From positions 107,408 through 171,407 of the forward strand of contig DATGMP010000130.1 of assembly GCA_035293565.1 (NCBI GenBank): a stretch of 64,000 bases of DNA, written 5' to 3'. The notes under the pieces are model-generated. The model made no database searches, was not told where the DNA came from, and saw only the letters and a list, made by a program, of their open reading frames with translations. The translations under genes were made by a program, and so were the position numbers. Numbering within the stretch: the stretch's first letter is position 1; the number at the start of each line of letters is the position of its first letter. The DNA comes from DATGMP01 sp035293565. GTDB lineage: Bacteria > Pseudomonadota > Alphaproteobacteria > BOG-932 > Roseiterribacteraceae. Shown here in pieces: positions 24,541-33,936 of the stretch.

Positions 24541-25446
24541 TTATCGCCGGCGCCCAAAATCGAAAAACCGGAGATCGGGCGCGCTCGTGTTGTGGCGTGA
24601 GGGGCGCGAGCGAAAGAACGACACGTCGCTTGCCACGGTGTCGAACGGCGCCAGGATCGGCGAGGTATGATTGCCGACGCCGATCTCCGCAGTATCCGCC
24701 ATCTCATCGCTCACATACATCGAGCGCAGCGCTGCGAAGGGCGCGTCGCGCGTCTGCGCCGGCAATTCGACCTCCAACCGCGTTGCGGCCCGCGTCGCGG
24801 ACATGATGCGCAGCGAGCCGGCTCCGTTCTTGAAAACAAGATGGAATTCCAGCCGCCGTGGATCGAAGGCGACCGAAGACAGCCGGACGAACGGACGGCC
24901 CTCATCCTCGATCGGGCCGATGAGGAAGGAGCTGCCATAGGCGGTGTCGGGCTTGTCGTCGGCGGGCAGCGGCTTGGCGCGCCAGTAGCCGTCGGCGGGG
25001 TAGAGCACCAGGATCTCGACCCGCCGCCCGCCGATCTTGCGGATCAGCTGCACCAGATGCAGGCCGTGGGCGACCGTGCGGCCGACCCGGAAATCGATGC
25101 TCTCCGGCCGCCAGAAGCCGGCATAGGTGTGCCCGACCAGCATCCAGTCGGCATCCTGCCACAGCAGCACATCCTTCGGCACGGACGGATAGCTTGGATC
25201 GTGCGACTGATCGCAATTCGCGAAGTCCGGCGCGTCGATGTCTTCGGTCACCGCATAGACCGGGGGCCGCGCCTCGATCCCGAAATGCCGGACGCCAGCA
25301 CCCTCGAACTTCACGTAGACATTGTCGTCCTCGGCGCAGCGCGTCGGATGAGAGGCGTTCTCGATGCGCACGGTTTCGCCGGCATGCGCGGGAAGGGCCA
25401 GCAGTAAGGCCAGGGCGATGAGGAGCGGTGGTGCGATCGGCTTCAT
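24541..25446 (-). CDS. exported hypothetical protein
   Basis: A 301-residue protein with a Sec signal peptide (MKPIAPPLLIALALLLALPA, then HAG). The mature protein has a pair of Cys (TRCAEDD, FANCDQS) and many short beta-strands with aromatic residues (AGFWRPESIDFRV, ILVLYPADGYWRAK). It has no catalytic motif that I recognise. It is divergent from an exported dienelactone-hydrolase-family protein, with 77 bases between the starts. An ATG two codons upstream (25452) is also possible. Confidence 0.65.
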   Translation of the reverse strand: MKPIAPPLLIALALLLALPAHAGETVRIENASHPTRCAEDDNVYVKFEGAGVRHFGIEARPPVYAVTEDIDAPDFANCDQSHDPSYPSVPKDVLLWQDADWMLVGHTYAGFWRPESIDFRVGRTVAHGLHLVQLIRKIGGRRVEILVLYPADGYWRAKPLPADDKPDTAYGSSFLIGPIEDEGRPFVRLSSVAFDPRRLEFHLVFKNGAGSLRIMSATRAATRLEVELPAQTRDAPFAALRSMYVSDEMADTAEIGVGNHTSPILAPFDTVASDVSFFRSRPSRHNTSAPDLRFFDFGRRR

Positions 25447-25523
25447 CGTCAAAGCAATCGAAGATTGCTATGCTCCGCGCAAGCGCCGCGGCGTGCGCGG
25501 CCGAAAGCGGGGAGGAGGCAGCC

Positions 25524-26426
25524 ATGGCGAAAAGCGGGAATCCGGAGCACGAGAATCGTGATGTCGCGCAGGGCGCGGAGCTGTCGCGGCGACAATTCGC
25601 GGCGGGGTCGCTGGCGGGCGGATTGGCGATTGCGAGCCCGGTTTCGGTCATCGCCGCGCCGGCGCTGACCGAGACGGATGTCGAGATCAAGACGCCGGAT
25701 GGCACCTGCGACGCCGCTTTCATCCATCCGGCGAGCGGCGCCTATCCCGGCGTCATCATCTGGACCGATGCGTTCGGCTTGCGCCCGACCTTCCGCGACA
25801 TGGGCCGACGGCTGGCGGCCGAAGGTTATGCGGTGCTGATTCCCAACCCCTATTACCGCTCGTCGAAGGCGCCGGGCATCAGCCCCAACATCAATTTTCA
25901 GGACCCTGGGGATCGGGCGAAGCTGATGGCGGTGATGGGACCGCTGACCGCGCCGGGCGCCGCCGAGCGTGATGCGGTGGCCTATGTCGATTTCCTCGAC
26001 GGACAGCCGGCGGTGAAGAAATCCGCCAAGATCGGCACCACCGGCTATTGCATGGGCGGCCCGCTCACCATGCGAACGGCGGCGATCCGGCCCGACCGCG
26101 TGGGCGCCGGCGCATCATTCCATGGCGGCGGGCTTGTGACGGACAAGCCCGAAAGCCCGCACCTGCTCGTGCCGAAGATCAAGGCGCGCTACTATTTCGC
26201 AATCGCCGAGAGCGACGACAAAACCCAGCCCGAGGCCAAGGGCAAGCTGAAAGCGGCCTTCGCCGCGGCGCACGTCCCCGCCGAGATCGAGGTCTATGCC
26301 GGCTCGATTCATGGCTGGTGCGTGCCCGACATGCCGCTCCGTGACGGCCAGCCGATCTATAACCAGCCCTTGGCCGAACGCGCCTGGGGGCACCTGACCG
26401 GCTTGTTCAAGGCCACGCTGGTGTGA
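25524..26426 (+). CDS. exported dienelactone hydrolase family protein (Tat substrate)
   Basis: A 300-residue alpha/beta hydrolase with a twin-arginine signal: SRRQFAAGSLAGGLAIASP near residues 24-42, ending in IAAPA. The catalytic triad of dienelactone hydrolases is visible: Cys176 in GYCMGGP, an Asp in ESDDKT and His in GSIHGWCVPD. Classical DLH is cytoplasmic and hydrolyses dienelactone to maleylacetate, so a periplasmic form is unusual. GGGGAGGAGG precedes the ATG at 25524; longer in-frame starts are rejected. Confidence 0.88.
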   Translation: MAKSGNPEHENRDVAQGAELSRRQFAAGSLAGGLAIASPVSVIAAPALTETDVEIKTPDGTCDAAFIHPASGAYPGVIIWTDAFGLRPTFRDMGRRLAAEGYAVLIPNPYYRSSKAPGISPNINFQDPGDRAKLMAVMGPLTAPGAAERDAVAYVDFLDGQPAVKKSAKIGTTGYCMGGPLTMRTAAIRPDRVGAGASFHGGGLVTDKPESPHLLVPKIKARYYFAIAESDDKTQPEAKGKLKAAFAAAHVPAEIEVYAGSIHGWCVPDMPLRDGQPIYNQPLAERAWGHLTGLFKATLV

Positions 26427-26495
26427 GACTGCCCTCATTGCGCCGGAGCCGGTCCTCGGGTCGGCTTGCGGCCCGAGGGGAATGACGAAGAAGCC

Positions 26496-27044
26496 TTAAT
26501 TTCCGAGCGGCTTTATATCCGTGAAGTGCGCGAAGATCTGCGGCCGCTCGATCATGTCTTCGTCGCTGGTGATCAGGTAGCGAACCAGCGTGCCGCTGAA
26601 GGCGACCTTCTGCCCGATTTCAATCTTCTTCAATCGCTCGGCGACGGGCGAGAAGGCGCGAACCAGCGTGACATGCTCGGGATCGTCACTGAGCGAACGC
26701 ACGGTCCGGACGGTCACGTTCGGGCCGATTTCGAGCGTGATCCAGGCATCGCCCTCGCGTGTCCGGCCATGCTCCTTCACGACGGCGACCCAATCCTTCG
26801 CCTGGTCGCTGACCTGGATGAAATTCGCCAACTTGACCTGCATTCCCATGCGCACATCGGCCCGCTTGCCGACGGTTCCGGCGCCATTCAGATCGTCGCG
26901 CGCATTGCCGATGATCGTCAGGAAATCGCGCTCGCGTTGGGGCGCGGCGGCTTCCAGCGCGGGAAATATGGCCGGCCCGGCAATGGAGACCGCGGCCGAC
27001 GCCGCGGCAGCAAGGAAGGAGGCTATTGCAAGGAAACGGCGCAT
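26496..27044 (-). CDS. exported hypothetical protein, OB-like fold
   Basis: A 182-residue protein with an N-terminal signal or anchor (MRRFLAIASFLAAAASAAVS). The mature part alternates charged beta-strands (VKLANFIQVSDQAKDWVAVV, ITLEIGPNVTVRTVRS) and ends with FSGTLVRYLITSDEDMIE. This looks like a small beta-barrel of OB type, of the kind used to sense metabolites or bind polymers. I recognise no family. It is convergent with the DLH gene (69-base gap) and divergent from the acyltransferase gene. Confidence 0.6.
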   Translation of the reverse strand: MRRFLAIASFLAAAASAAVSIAGPAIFPALEAAAPQRERDFLTIIGNARDDLNGAGTVGKRADVRMGMQVKLANFIQVSDQAKDWVAVVKEHGRTREGDAWITLEIGPNVTVRTVRSLSDDPEHVTLVRAFSPVAERLKKIEIGQKVAFSGTLVRYLITSDEDMIERPQIFAHFTDIKPLGN

Positions 27045-27276
27045 CCGCCCCTCGGTCCAGATACGACCCTTCCAGTATCATCCGCGCTTGCGTCGCGCCA
27101 GTCCCGGGCCGGCGCCGGTCTCATTCGCCGCCCGGAGGCATTCAAACCGAGCAAGCGGAGCGTAATCCGCCCGACAATTGTTGCCGACCGCAAGCGACGG
27201 CGGACCGCGTCGCTGTTCCGCTCTACGATATCCGAGACGCTTCTCATCCCCGCACCGTCATGCGACGCTCGGCGCC

Positions 27277-28332
27277 ATGAAGGACATTCGCGCGCTGACA
27301 TCGTTGCGCGGGGTCGCGGCCATCTGGGTGCTGCTCTTCCATCTCGAGCTCGAGCGGCCCGTGTTCCCCGCTGGTCTCAGCAAGGCGCTGGCGATCGGGC
27401 GGGGTTATGTCGCGGTCGATCTGTTCTTCGTGCTGTCGGGCTTCGTGATGGCGCTGACCTATGCCGAGTCCTTCCGGACGCGGCCCTTCGCGGTCGCCTA
27501 TCCCGACTTTCTCCTGCGACGCATTGCACGGGTGATGCCGCTGAACGCGGTGATCGTCCCGGCATTGGCTGCGATCGTGTGGCTTTCGCCGTGGCAGGCG
27601 GGGGATAGCTTCGCCGCGGCGCGCGATCCTTGGGCGGTGCTGGCCAATCTCTTCCTGGTCCAGGATTGGGGGCTGGCGCCGTCGATCGATAAGCCCGCCT
27701 GGTCGGTCTCGATCGAGATGGGGGTCTACCTCCTCTATCCTTTCCTGCTGGCGCTCGCCTGGAGCCGCGGCTGGCTGCTCGCCCTCCTCGGCGGCGCGGC
27801 GGGGCTGGCCTGGGTATCCACGAGCGGCCATGGGGTGGTGAGCCAGGGGCTTCTGGTTGGCGACATCGTGCGCGGGCTGGCCGGCTTCACCTTCGGGCTG
27901 CTGTGCTTCAGGGCTTACGCGGTTGGCCGTCCAAGGGTGCTGGAAAGGCTCGAGCCGGCCGTCATTCTGCTTTTCTGGACCCTGGCCGTTTGGTCCCCGG
28001 TCGATCTCTGGCCGATTCTCGCCTGCCCTGCGGTCGTGCTCTGCCTGGCGGCCGAACGCGGGCCGTTCGCGCGGCTCCTGAGCTTGGAGCCGCTGCACTA
28101 TCTCGGCCGGATCTCCTATTCGATCTATCTGGTCCATTATCCGATCCTGGGCGGGCTCAACTTCCCGGCTGTGGGCCGTGTTCCCTATGCCGCGCTCGCG
28201 ATCGGGCTCACCCTGCTGGTCGCCTCCGCCACCTATCGCTGGATCGAGCTGCCGGCGCGGCGGCGGATCGCGCGGCTGGCGGGAAACATTGCAACTGTGC
28301 GGAGACCGGTCGATACGGCTATAGTGGGCTGA
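27277..28332 (+). CDS. acyltransferase 3 family membrane protein
   Basis: A 351-residue integral membrane O-acyltransferase (PF01757, OafA-like). N-terminal IRALTSLRGVAAIWVLLFHL carries the RxxA-type pattern and the essential His. VDLFFVLSGFVMALTY, LVQDWG and SYSIYLVHYP are typical, with about ten hydrophobic helices. The family acylates sugars, glycans or lipids at the membrane. I start at ATG 27277; an earlier in-frame start at 27178 adds a non-family N terminus. A D-aminoacylase-like gene starts 26 bases after its stop. Confidence 0.88.
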   Translation: MKDIRALTSLRGVAAIWVLLFHLELERPVFPAGLSKALAIGRGYVAVDLFFVLSGFVMALTYAESFRTRPFAVAYPDFLLRRIARVMPLNAVIVPALAAIVWLSPWQAGDSFAAARDPWAVLANLFLVQDWGLAPSIDKPAWSVSIEMGVYLLYPFLLALAWSRGWLLALLGGAAGLAWVSTSGHGVVSQGLLVGDIVRGLAGFTFGLLCFRAYAVGRPRVLERLEPAVILLFWTLAVWSPVDLWPILACPAVVLCLAAERGPFARLLSLEPLHYLGRISYSIYLVHYPILGGLNFPAVGRVPYAALAIGLTLLVASATYRWIELPARRRIARLAGNIATVRRPVDTAIVG

Positions 28333-28358
28333 ACGGGGCGCAGACATAGGGGGAAGCG

Positions 28359-30092
28359 ATGCTCGATCTGGTGATCAAGGGCGGGAAGGTCGTCGACGGC
28401 ACCGGCGCGTCGGCGAAAATGGCCGATGTCGGCGTCAAGGACGGCCGGATCGCCGCGATCGGCGCGGTGACCGAGCCCGCCAAGGAGACCATCGATGCCG
28501 AGGGCCGCGTGGTCGCGCCCGGTTTCGTCGACATCCACACCCATTACGACGCGCAGGCCTTCTGGGACACGAGCCTCAGCCCTTCCTGCTATCACGGCGT
28601 CACGACGATCGTCGGCGGCAATTGCGGCTTCTCGATCGCGCCGCTGTCCGGCAAGGCCGAGGACAGCGAATATCTGCTGACCATGCTGGCGCGGGTCGAG
28701 GGCATGCCGGTGGAGAGCCTGCGCACCGGCGTGCCTTGGGACTGGACGTCCTTCGGTCAGTTCCTCGACAAGCTCGACGGCACGCTGGGCCTCAACGCCG
28801 CCTTCATGGTCGGCCACTCGGCGATCCGCCGCTCGGTGATGGGAGAGCGCGCGGTCGGCCAGAAGGCGACGCCTGAAGAGATCAAGAAGATGCAGGATCT
28901 GCTCCGCGCTTCGCTGCGCGAGGGCGGACTCGGTTTCTCCAGCACCATCTCGCCCACGCACAATGATGCGGCGGGACAGCCCGTGCCGTCGCGCCATGCC
29001 AGCGACGAGGAGCTGCTGGCGCTGGCGCGCGTCTGCAGCGAGTTTCCCGGCACGACGATCGAGTTCCTCCCGTCGGTCGGCGCCTTCGGCGAGGAGCAGA
29101 TGGAGCGCATGACGCAGCTGTCGCTCGCCGCCAAGCGGCCGGTGAACTGGAACGTCATCGTCGCCAATTCCGCCAATCGCGAGATGCTGAAGCGGCAGCT
29201 TTCGGCCGGCGACTATGCGAAGGAGCGAGGCGGCCGCGTGGTCGGGCTGGCGATGGCGCAGCCGATCGCGCTCCGTCTGAACCTGATGAGCGCCTTCGTG
29301 CTGGATGCGCTGCCCGGCTGGGACACGGTCGTGCAGATGCCGATCCCTGAGCGCATGAAGGCCCTCAAGGATCCGGCGGTCCGCGAGCGGCTCGACCGCA
29401 TGGCGAATTCGGAGGCGGCCGGCACTTTCCGCAACCTCGCGAAATGGGAGACCTATACGATCGTCGAGACGTTCGAGCCCAAGAACAAGAAATACGAGGG
29501 CAGGACGGTCGGCGCGATCGCGACCGAGGAGGGCAAGAAGCCCTTCGACGCGCTGCTCGATATCTGCCTGTCGGAGGATCTGAAGACCTCCTTCTCGCCG
29601 CCGGCCTTCGGCGGCGACGAAGAGAGCTGGAAGCTGCGCGCCGAGGTCTGGAAGGATTGGCGCACCGTGATCGGCGGCTCGGATGCCGGCGCGCATCTCG
29701 ACATGATCGATACCTTCGCCCTGTCGTCCGCGGTGCTGGGGCCCGGTGTGCGCGATCGCGCGTTGCTGTCCCTCGAAGAGGCGGTGCACCTGCTGACCCA
29801 GGTGCCGGCCGAGCTGATCGGCCTGCGCGATCGCGGCGTGCTGAAGCAAGGCGCCTGGGCGGATATCGTCGTGTTCGATCCCGCCACGATCGGCACCGGG
29901 CCGCTGCACACGCGCTTCGACCTGCCGGGCGGCGCCGGCCGGCTCTATGCCGACGCCGAGGGCATCGGCCACGTCATCGTCAATGGTCGCGAGATCGTGC
30001 GCGACAACACGCTGACCGGCGTTCCCGCGGGCAAGATCCTCCGCTCCGGCCGCGACACTTATACCGTCGAGGTGCCCGGCGCGGTGCATTGA
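28359..30092 (+). CDS. N-acyl-D-amino acid deacylase-like amidohydrolase
   Basis: A 577-residue amidohydrolase of the D-aminoacylase group (Amidohydro_3). The metal site HTHYDAQAFWD lies near residue 61 (after APGFVDI). A central SHxxxR-like VGHSAIRR and a late GGSDAGAHLDMID supply further ligands, and KQGAWADIVVFDP marks the C-terminal beta-sandwich. It hydrolyses N-acylated amino acids or cyclic amides in the cytoplasm. AGGGGGAAG precedes the ATG. Its last 34 bases overlap the antisense remnant at 30059-30283. Confidence 0.9.
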   Translation: MLDLVIKGGKVVDGTGASAKMADVGVKDGRIAAIGAVTEPAKETIDAEGRVVAPGFVDIHTHYDAQAFWDTSLSPSCYHGVTTIVGGNCGFSIAPLSGKAEDSEYLLTMLARVEGMPVESLRTGVPWDWTSFGQFLDKLDGTLGLNAAFMVGHSAIRRSVMGERAVGQKATPEEIKKMQDLLRASLREGGLGFSSTISPTHNDAAGQPVPSRHASDEELLALARVCSEFPGTTIEFLPSVGAFGEEQMERMTQLSLAAKRPVNWNVIVANSANREMLKRQLSAGDYAKERGGRVVGLAMAQPIALRLNLMSAFVLDALPGWDTVVQMPIPERMKALKDPAVRERLDRMANSEAAGTFRNLAKWETYTIVETFEPKNKKYEGRTVGAIATEEGKKPFDALLDICLSEDLKTSFSPPAFGGDEESWKLRAEVWKDWRTVIGGSDAGAHLDMIDTFALSSAVLGPGVRDRALLSLEEAVHLLTQVPAELIGLRDRGVLKQGAWADIVVFDPATIGTGPLHTRFDLPGGAGRLYADAEGIGHVIVNGREIVRDNTLTGVPAGKILRSGRDTYTVEVPGAVH

Positions 30093-30283
30093 GCGCGCGA
30101 CGGCATCGCCGCTTGCGGATCGGCTTCGTAGAGCGCCCGCAGCGCGGTCTTCTCCGCCTGCACTTGCGGCAGATTCAGGATATGCGCGGCGCGCAGATCG
30201 AGCGCGACCTGGTCAGGGTTCGCCAGCACCGATGCGTGACCGGAGCCCGCGAGCAGCGTGATCGCCACCGTCCTGCTCTTCAT
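30059..30283 (-). pseudogene. probable truncated remnant of an exported protein gene
   Basis: A 74-codon ORF whose ATG (30283) overlaps the stop of the flavoprotein gene by 4 bases, as expected for a coupled downstream gene. It begins with a weak signal-like segment (MKSRTVAITLLAGSGHASVL). An amphipathic helix LRAAHILNLPQVQAEKTALR and YEADPQAA follow, which read like the natural start of a longer protein. It then runs into the 3' end of the convergent amidohydrolase gene and stops. Most likely a deletion or rearrangement removed the rest of the gene. It may still be translated. Confidence 0.45.
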
Positions 30284-31761
30284 CCGGCGGTCGCCGCGCG
30301 GCGACCGGCCTGGCGGCCGAAGAAGGTGGCGTCCGCCACGGACATGCCGGAGCTGTAGCCTTTGCCCCAGCGCGGCAGCCCGCAGGCGGTCCGGCCGGCG
30401 GCATAGAGGCCCGGGATGATGCGCCGATCCTCGGTCAGCACCTCGCCCGTCGGTAGCGTGTCGAGGCCGCCCAGCGTGAAGTAGGAATAGAAGGCTTGAC
30501 CGATCGTGCAATCCAGCGCCGCGAAGGGCGGTTCGGTGAGCGGCTTCAGCCATTTCGCGGCTTTGTGGAACAGCGGATCCTCGCCGCGCGCGGCGAATTT
30601 GTTGTAGATCTCGACGGTCGATGTAAGCGTTCCTTGCGGCAGGCCCAGCTCGGCCTCGACCTCGGCCCAAGTCTCGCCGGTGGCGCAGATGTCGACGCGC
30701 GCCAGCTCGTGCTCGTCGGGCCGCGCGAAGATCGCGCTGTCGGCCAGCAGGAAGATGCGGTCGCCCTTCTGCTCGATGATGTGGGCGCCGACGCGACCGT
30801 GATAACAATCCTCGTTGATGAAGCGCTGGCCCTGCTCATTGACGAAGATGCCCTTGACCAGGGATTCCGGCGGATACCAGGGCACCGTGCAGAAGCATTG
30901 ATCCATATGGATCGCGGCGGCGCCGACGCTCATTCCCATCTCGATTCCGGCGCCGTCGTCGCTGGGATTGCCGATCGGGTCGTTCGAGCGCAGGAAGTTG
31001 GGCGCGTGGCGGCGCACCATGTCGCGATTCATCACGAAGCCGCCCATGCAGAGGATCACGCCCTTCGCGGCGCGCGCATAGCGCGTCTGATTGTCCATGC
31101 GGACGACGAGCCCCTTCACCGCGCCGGTCTCGTCGGTGATCAGCGCCAGCGCGCGGCTGTCGTAGCGGATGTCGACGCCCAGCGCCTCGACCCGCTTGGC
31201 CAGCACATCCATCACGAGACGTCCGCCGCCCCAGCCCATCCATTGGGGCGTATGGCCGCGCGGGCAGGGCTTGGCCTCGGCGGAGAAGGGCCAGGCCTCC
31301 TCGCTGCCGCACCAGATGAGGCAATCGTCGCCTTTGGGCTCGATGATCTTGGTTGCGATGTAGGTGTCCTTGTAAGGGACTCCCTGCTCTCTCATCCAAA
31401 GATGATGCGCGAGGCTGTTCTCGGCATAGAGCCGGACCTTGGCTTCGTCGGCGTCCGGGCCGCCGGCCATCTTCAGATAGCGGTAGAAATCCTCGGTCTG
31501 GTCCTCGAAGCCGGCCTTCCGTTGCGCCTGGGTGCCCCCATTGCCGCCGACATACATCTCGCCGCCGGACATGGCCGTGGTCCCGCCATTTCCCGACGCA
31601 CGCTCAAAAAGGGTGACCTTCGCGCCGGCGGCGGCTGCCTCTATGGCGGCGCAGGCGCCGGCACCGCCGAACCCTACGATCGCGACCTCGGTCTCGATGT
31701 CCCAGCGCGGCACCCGGGCCAGCGGGCAAGGACGGGTAGGCGAATAGTCGGATTCGGTCAT
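30280..31761 (-). CDS. FAD-dependent dehydrogenase, 3-ketosteroid dehydrogenase/fumarate reductase type
   Basis: A 493-residue flavoprotein with an N-terminal FAD site (EVAIVGFGGAGACAAIEA, about residues 25-42), then LFERASGNGGTTAMSGGEMY and a C-terminal FTLGGLDTLPTGEVL and GKGYSSGMSVADATFFGRQA. The pattern fits the fumarate reductase/succinate dehydrogenase superfamily and, within it, ketosteroid dehydrogenases (KstD and delta-4-5-alpha forms) better than respiratory subunits. The ring desaturation role is inferred. The intact TG/GG loops argue that it is active. A truncated small ORF follows by 4-base overlap. Confidence 0.82.
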   Translation of the reverse strand: MTESDYSPTRPCPLARVPRWDIETEVAIVGFGGAGACAAIEAAAAGAKVTLFERASGNGGTTAMSGGEMYVGGNGGTQAQRKAGFEDQTEDFYRYLKMAGGPDADEAKVRLYAENSLAHHLWMREQGVPYKDTYIATKIIEPKGDDCLIWCGSEEAWPFSAEAKPCPRGHTPQWMGWGGGRLVMDVLAKRVEALGVDIRYDSRALALITDETGAVKGLVVRMDNQTRYARAAKGVILCMGGFVMNRDMVRRHAPNFLRSNDPIGNPSDDGAGIEMGMSVGAAAIHMDQCFCTVPWYPPESLVKGIFVNEQGQRFINEDCYHGRVGAHIIEQKGDRIFLLADSAIFARPDEHELARVDICATGETWAEVEAELGLPQGTLTSTVEIYNKFAARGEDPLFHKAAKWLKPLTEPPFAALDCTIGQAFYSYFTLGGLDTLPTGEVLTEDRRIIPGLYAAGRTACGLPRWGKGYSSGMSVADATFFGRQAGRRAATAG

Positions 31762-32100
31762 TGCGGCGGTCTTCCCTCGTGGTTTCTGCGGACCCCGTCA
31801 CACCTAACCGAAAATCGTGGTTAACACGACGCTTTTGGCCCCACATGGCCGCCCAAAGCTTGTACTTTCTAGCGAAGACCACAGATAACGGAAGCGAATG
31901 CGAAAGTCTGGCGGGCGGACGAACTGCCAAGCCGGTTCGGCGTTTCGAAAGTACGAAACGGCGGCGCAATGCGGCAATAGGCGGCGGAGGCGGGGGGTGC
32001 GCGCGCAACGATCACACGATAAGGATGTGACCGAACGGCGTGCGGCCCCGGGACCGAACGGGGCGATTCTTTGAAGCCAGATTCGTTTTTGGGGAAGTCG
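31762..32100. promoter_or_regulatory. 339-base divergent intergenic region with two inverted repeats
   Basis: No gene is seen between the flavoprotein start and the pckG start. The region holds TCGTG-N5-CACGA (31815-31829) and a perfect 7-base-arm repeat CGTTTCG-N6-CGAAACG (31941-31960). Both could be operators for the divergent genes. A weak TTGTAC-N17-AGATAA pair (31860-31888) could be a pckG promoter, with low support. Base composition is less GC-rich than in the flanking genes. Confidence 0.4.
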
Positions 32101-33936
32101 GTGTCATTGACGGCAAGCAAATTCGAGGTTCCGGCGCCAACCGGACATCGCGGCCTTCGTGCCTGGGTCGAGAGGGTCGCGGCGCTGACTGAGCCCGCCT
32201 CAATCCATTGGTGCGACGGGTCGCGCGAGGAATACGACGCGCTCTGCGCGGAGCTCGTGCGCAGGGGCACCTTCCGCCGGCTTTCCGACGCCAAACGGCC
32301 GGGCTCGTATCTCGCCGTCTCCGATCCGGCCGATGTCGCCCGCGTCGAGGATCGGACCTTCATCTGCTCGCTGAAGGAGGAGGACGCCGGCCCGACCAAC
32401 CACTGGCGCGATCCCGAAACCATGCGCGCGGAGCTGACCGAAAGCTTCCGCGGGTCGATGCGCGGCAGGACGATGTATGTCGTGCCCTTCTCGATGGGCC
32501 CCTTGGGCTCTCCGATCGCGCGGCTTGGGGTCCAGCTCACGGATTCGGCTTATGTCGCGGTCTCGATGCGGATCATGACCCGGATGGGCAAGGCCGCGCT
32601 CGACGTGCTGGGCACCGACGGGACGTTCGTCCCCTGCCTGCATTCGGTCGGCGTGCCGCTCGCGAATGAGGCCGCTGACGTGCCGTGGCCTTGCAATCCG
32701 CCGAAACTCTGCGTCGCGCACTTTCCGGAGACGCGCGAGATCTGGTCCTTCGGCTCCGGCTATGGCGGCAACGCGCTTCTGGGCAAGAAATGTCTCGCGC
32801 TGCGCATCGCGTCGGTGCTGGCGCGTGACGAGGGCTGGCTCGCCGAGCACATGCTGGTCCTCAAGCTCACTTCGCCCCAGGGGCAGGTGAAATATGTCGC
32901 CGGCGCCTTCCCCAGCGCCTGCGGCAAGACGAATCTCGCGATGATGATCCCCAGCCTGCGGGGCTGGAGGGTCGAGACGATCGGCGACGACATCGCCTGG
33001 ATGAAGTTCGACTCCGAGGGCCGCCTCCGCGCAATCAATCCCGAAGCCGGGCTCTTCGGCGTGGCGCCCGGAACCGGCCGCGAGACGAATCCGAACGCCG
33101 TCGACGCGGTGGCCCAGGGCTCCATCTTCACCAATGTCGCCAGGACTTGCGACGACGACGTGTGGTGGGAGGGGCTGACCCGCGAGCCGCCCCGCGGCCT
33201 CACCGACTGGCGGGGCGAGCCCTGGCGCGCCGACGCCGGCCGCACGGCCGCGCATCCGAATGCGCGCTTCACCACGCCCTTGGCCCAATGCCCGTCGATG
33301 GCGCCCGAATGGGACGATCCTGCGGGCGTGCCGATCGACGCGCTCCTGTTCGGCGGCCGGCGCTCGACGGTCATGCCGTTGGTATTCGAGACGCGGAGCT
33401 GGGAAGAGGGCGTCTTCTTCGCCGCTCAGATGAGCTCAGAGACGACCGCTGCGGCCACCGGCGCGGTCGGAAAGCTGCGCTTCGATCCGATGGCGATGCT
33501 GCCCTTCTGCGGTTACAATATGGGCGACTATTTCGCCCATTGGCTCGAGATGGGCCGCCGGCCTGGCGCCAAGCTGCCGCGGATCTTCTTCGTCAACTGG
33601 TTCCGCAAGGGGCCGGACGGGAAATTCCTTTGGCCGGGCTTCGGCGAGAATTCCCGCGTCCTGGCCTGGATCTTCGGCCGCTGCGCCGGAACGGCCTCCG
33701 CCGAAGAGACGGCGGTGGGTTTCGTGCCCAAGCTGGACGACCACGGCCTCGATGTGGGCGGCCTCGGGCAGTCGGCCGAGTCCCTCGCCTCGCTGCTCAA
33801 GGTCGACGCGGCCGAATGGATGGGGCAGCTGCCCCAGGTCGAAGGCCATTTCGCGCGTTTCGGCGCGCGGCTTCCGCCGGAGTTCGTCGATCAGCTCAAG
33901 CGGCTTTCGAATAGGCTCGAATCGGCTGCCGGCTGA
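32101..33936 (+). CDS. pckG: phosphoenolpyruvate carboxykinase (GTP)
   Basis: A 611-residue GTP-dependent PEPCK that interconverts oxaloacetate and PEP, the entry to gluconeogenesis during growth on acids, fats or steroids. The kinase-1a P-loop FPSACGKTNLAMM lies near residues 270-283. Upstream IHWCDGSREEYD, central SFGSGYGGNALLGKK, and late FFVNWFRKGPDGKFLWPGFG with the GTP-binding NSRVLAWI are diagnostic of the GTP form (the ATP form, PckA, is common in alphaproteobacteria). I use GTG at 32101, preceded by GGGGAAG; a TTG at 32071 would add ten residues. Confidence 0.95.
   Translation: MSLTASKFEVPAPTGHRGLRAWVERVAALTEPASIHWCDGSREEYDALCAELVRRGTFRRLSDAKRPGSYLAVSDPADVARVEDRTFICSLKEEDAGPTNHWRDPETMRAELTESFRGSMRGRTMYVVPFSMGPLGSPIARLGVQLTDSAYVAVSMRIMTRMGKAALDVLGTDGTFVPCLHSVGVPLANEAADVPWPCNPPKLCVAHFPETREIWSFGSGYGGNALLGKKCLALRIASVLARDEGWLAEHMLVLKLTSPQGQVKYVAGAFPSACGKTNLAMMIPSLRGWRVETIGDDIAWMKFDSEGRLRAINPEAGLFGVAPGTGRETNPNAVDAVAQGSIFTNVARTCDDDVWWEGLTREPPRGLTDWRGEPWRADAGRTAAHPNARFTTPLAQCPSMAPEWDDPAGVPIDALLFGGRRSTVMPLVFETRSWEEGVFFAAQMSSETTAAATGAVGKLRFDPMAMLPFCGYNMGDYFAHWLEMGRRPGAKLPRIFFVNWFRKGPDGKFLWPGFGENSRVLAWIFGRCAGTASAEETAVGFVPKLDDHGLDVGGLGQSAESLASLLKVDAAEWMGQLPQVEGHFARFGARLPPEFVDQLKRLSNRLESAAG

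Noticed and set aside
28233..30089. A 618-codon open frame on the minus strand
   Set aside because: It lies opposite a clear D-aminoacylase-like gene with an intact metal site, and has no domain of its own.
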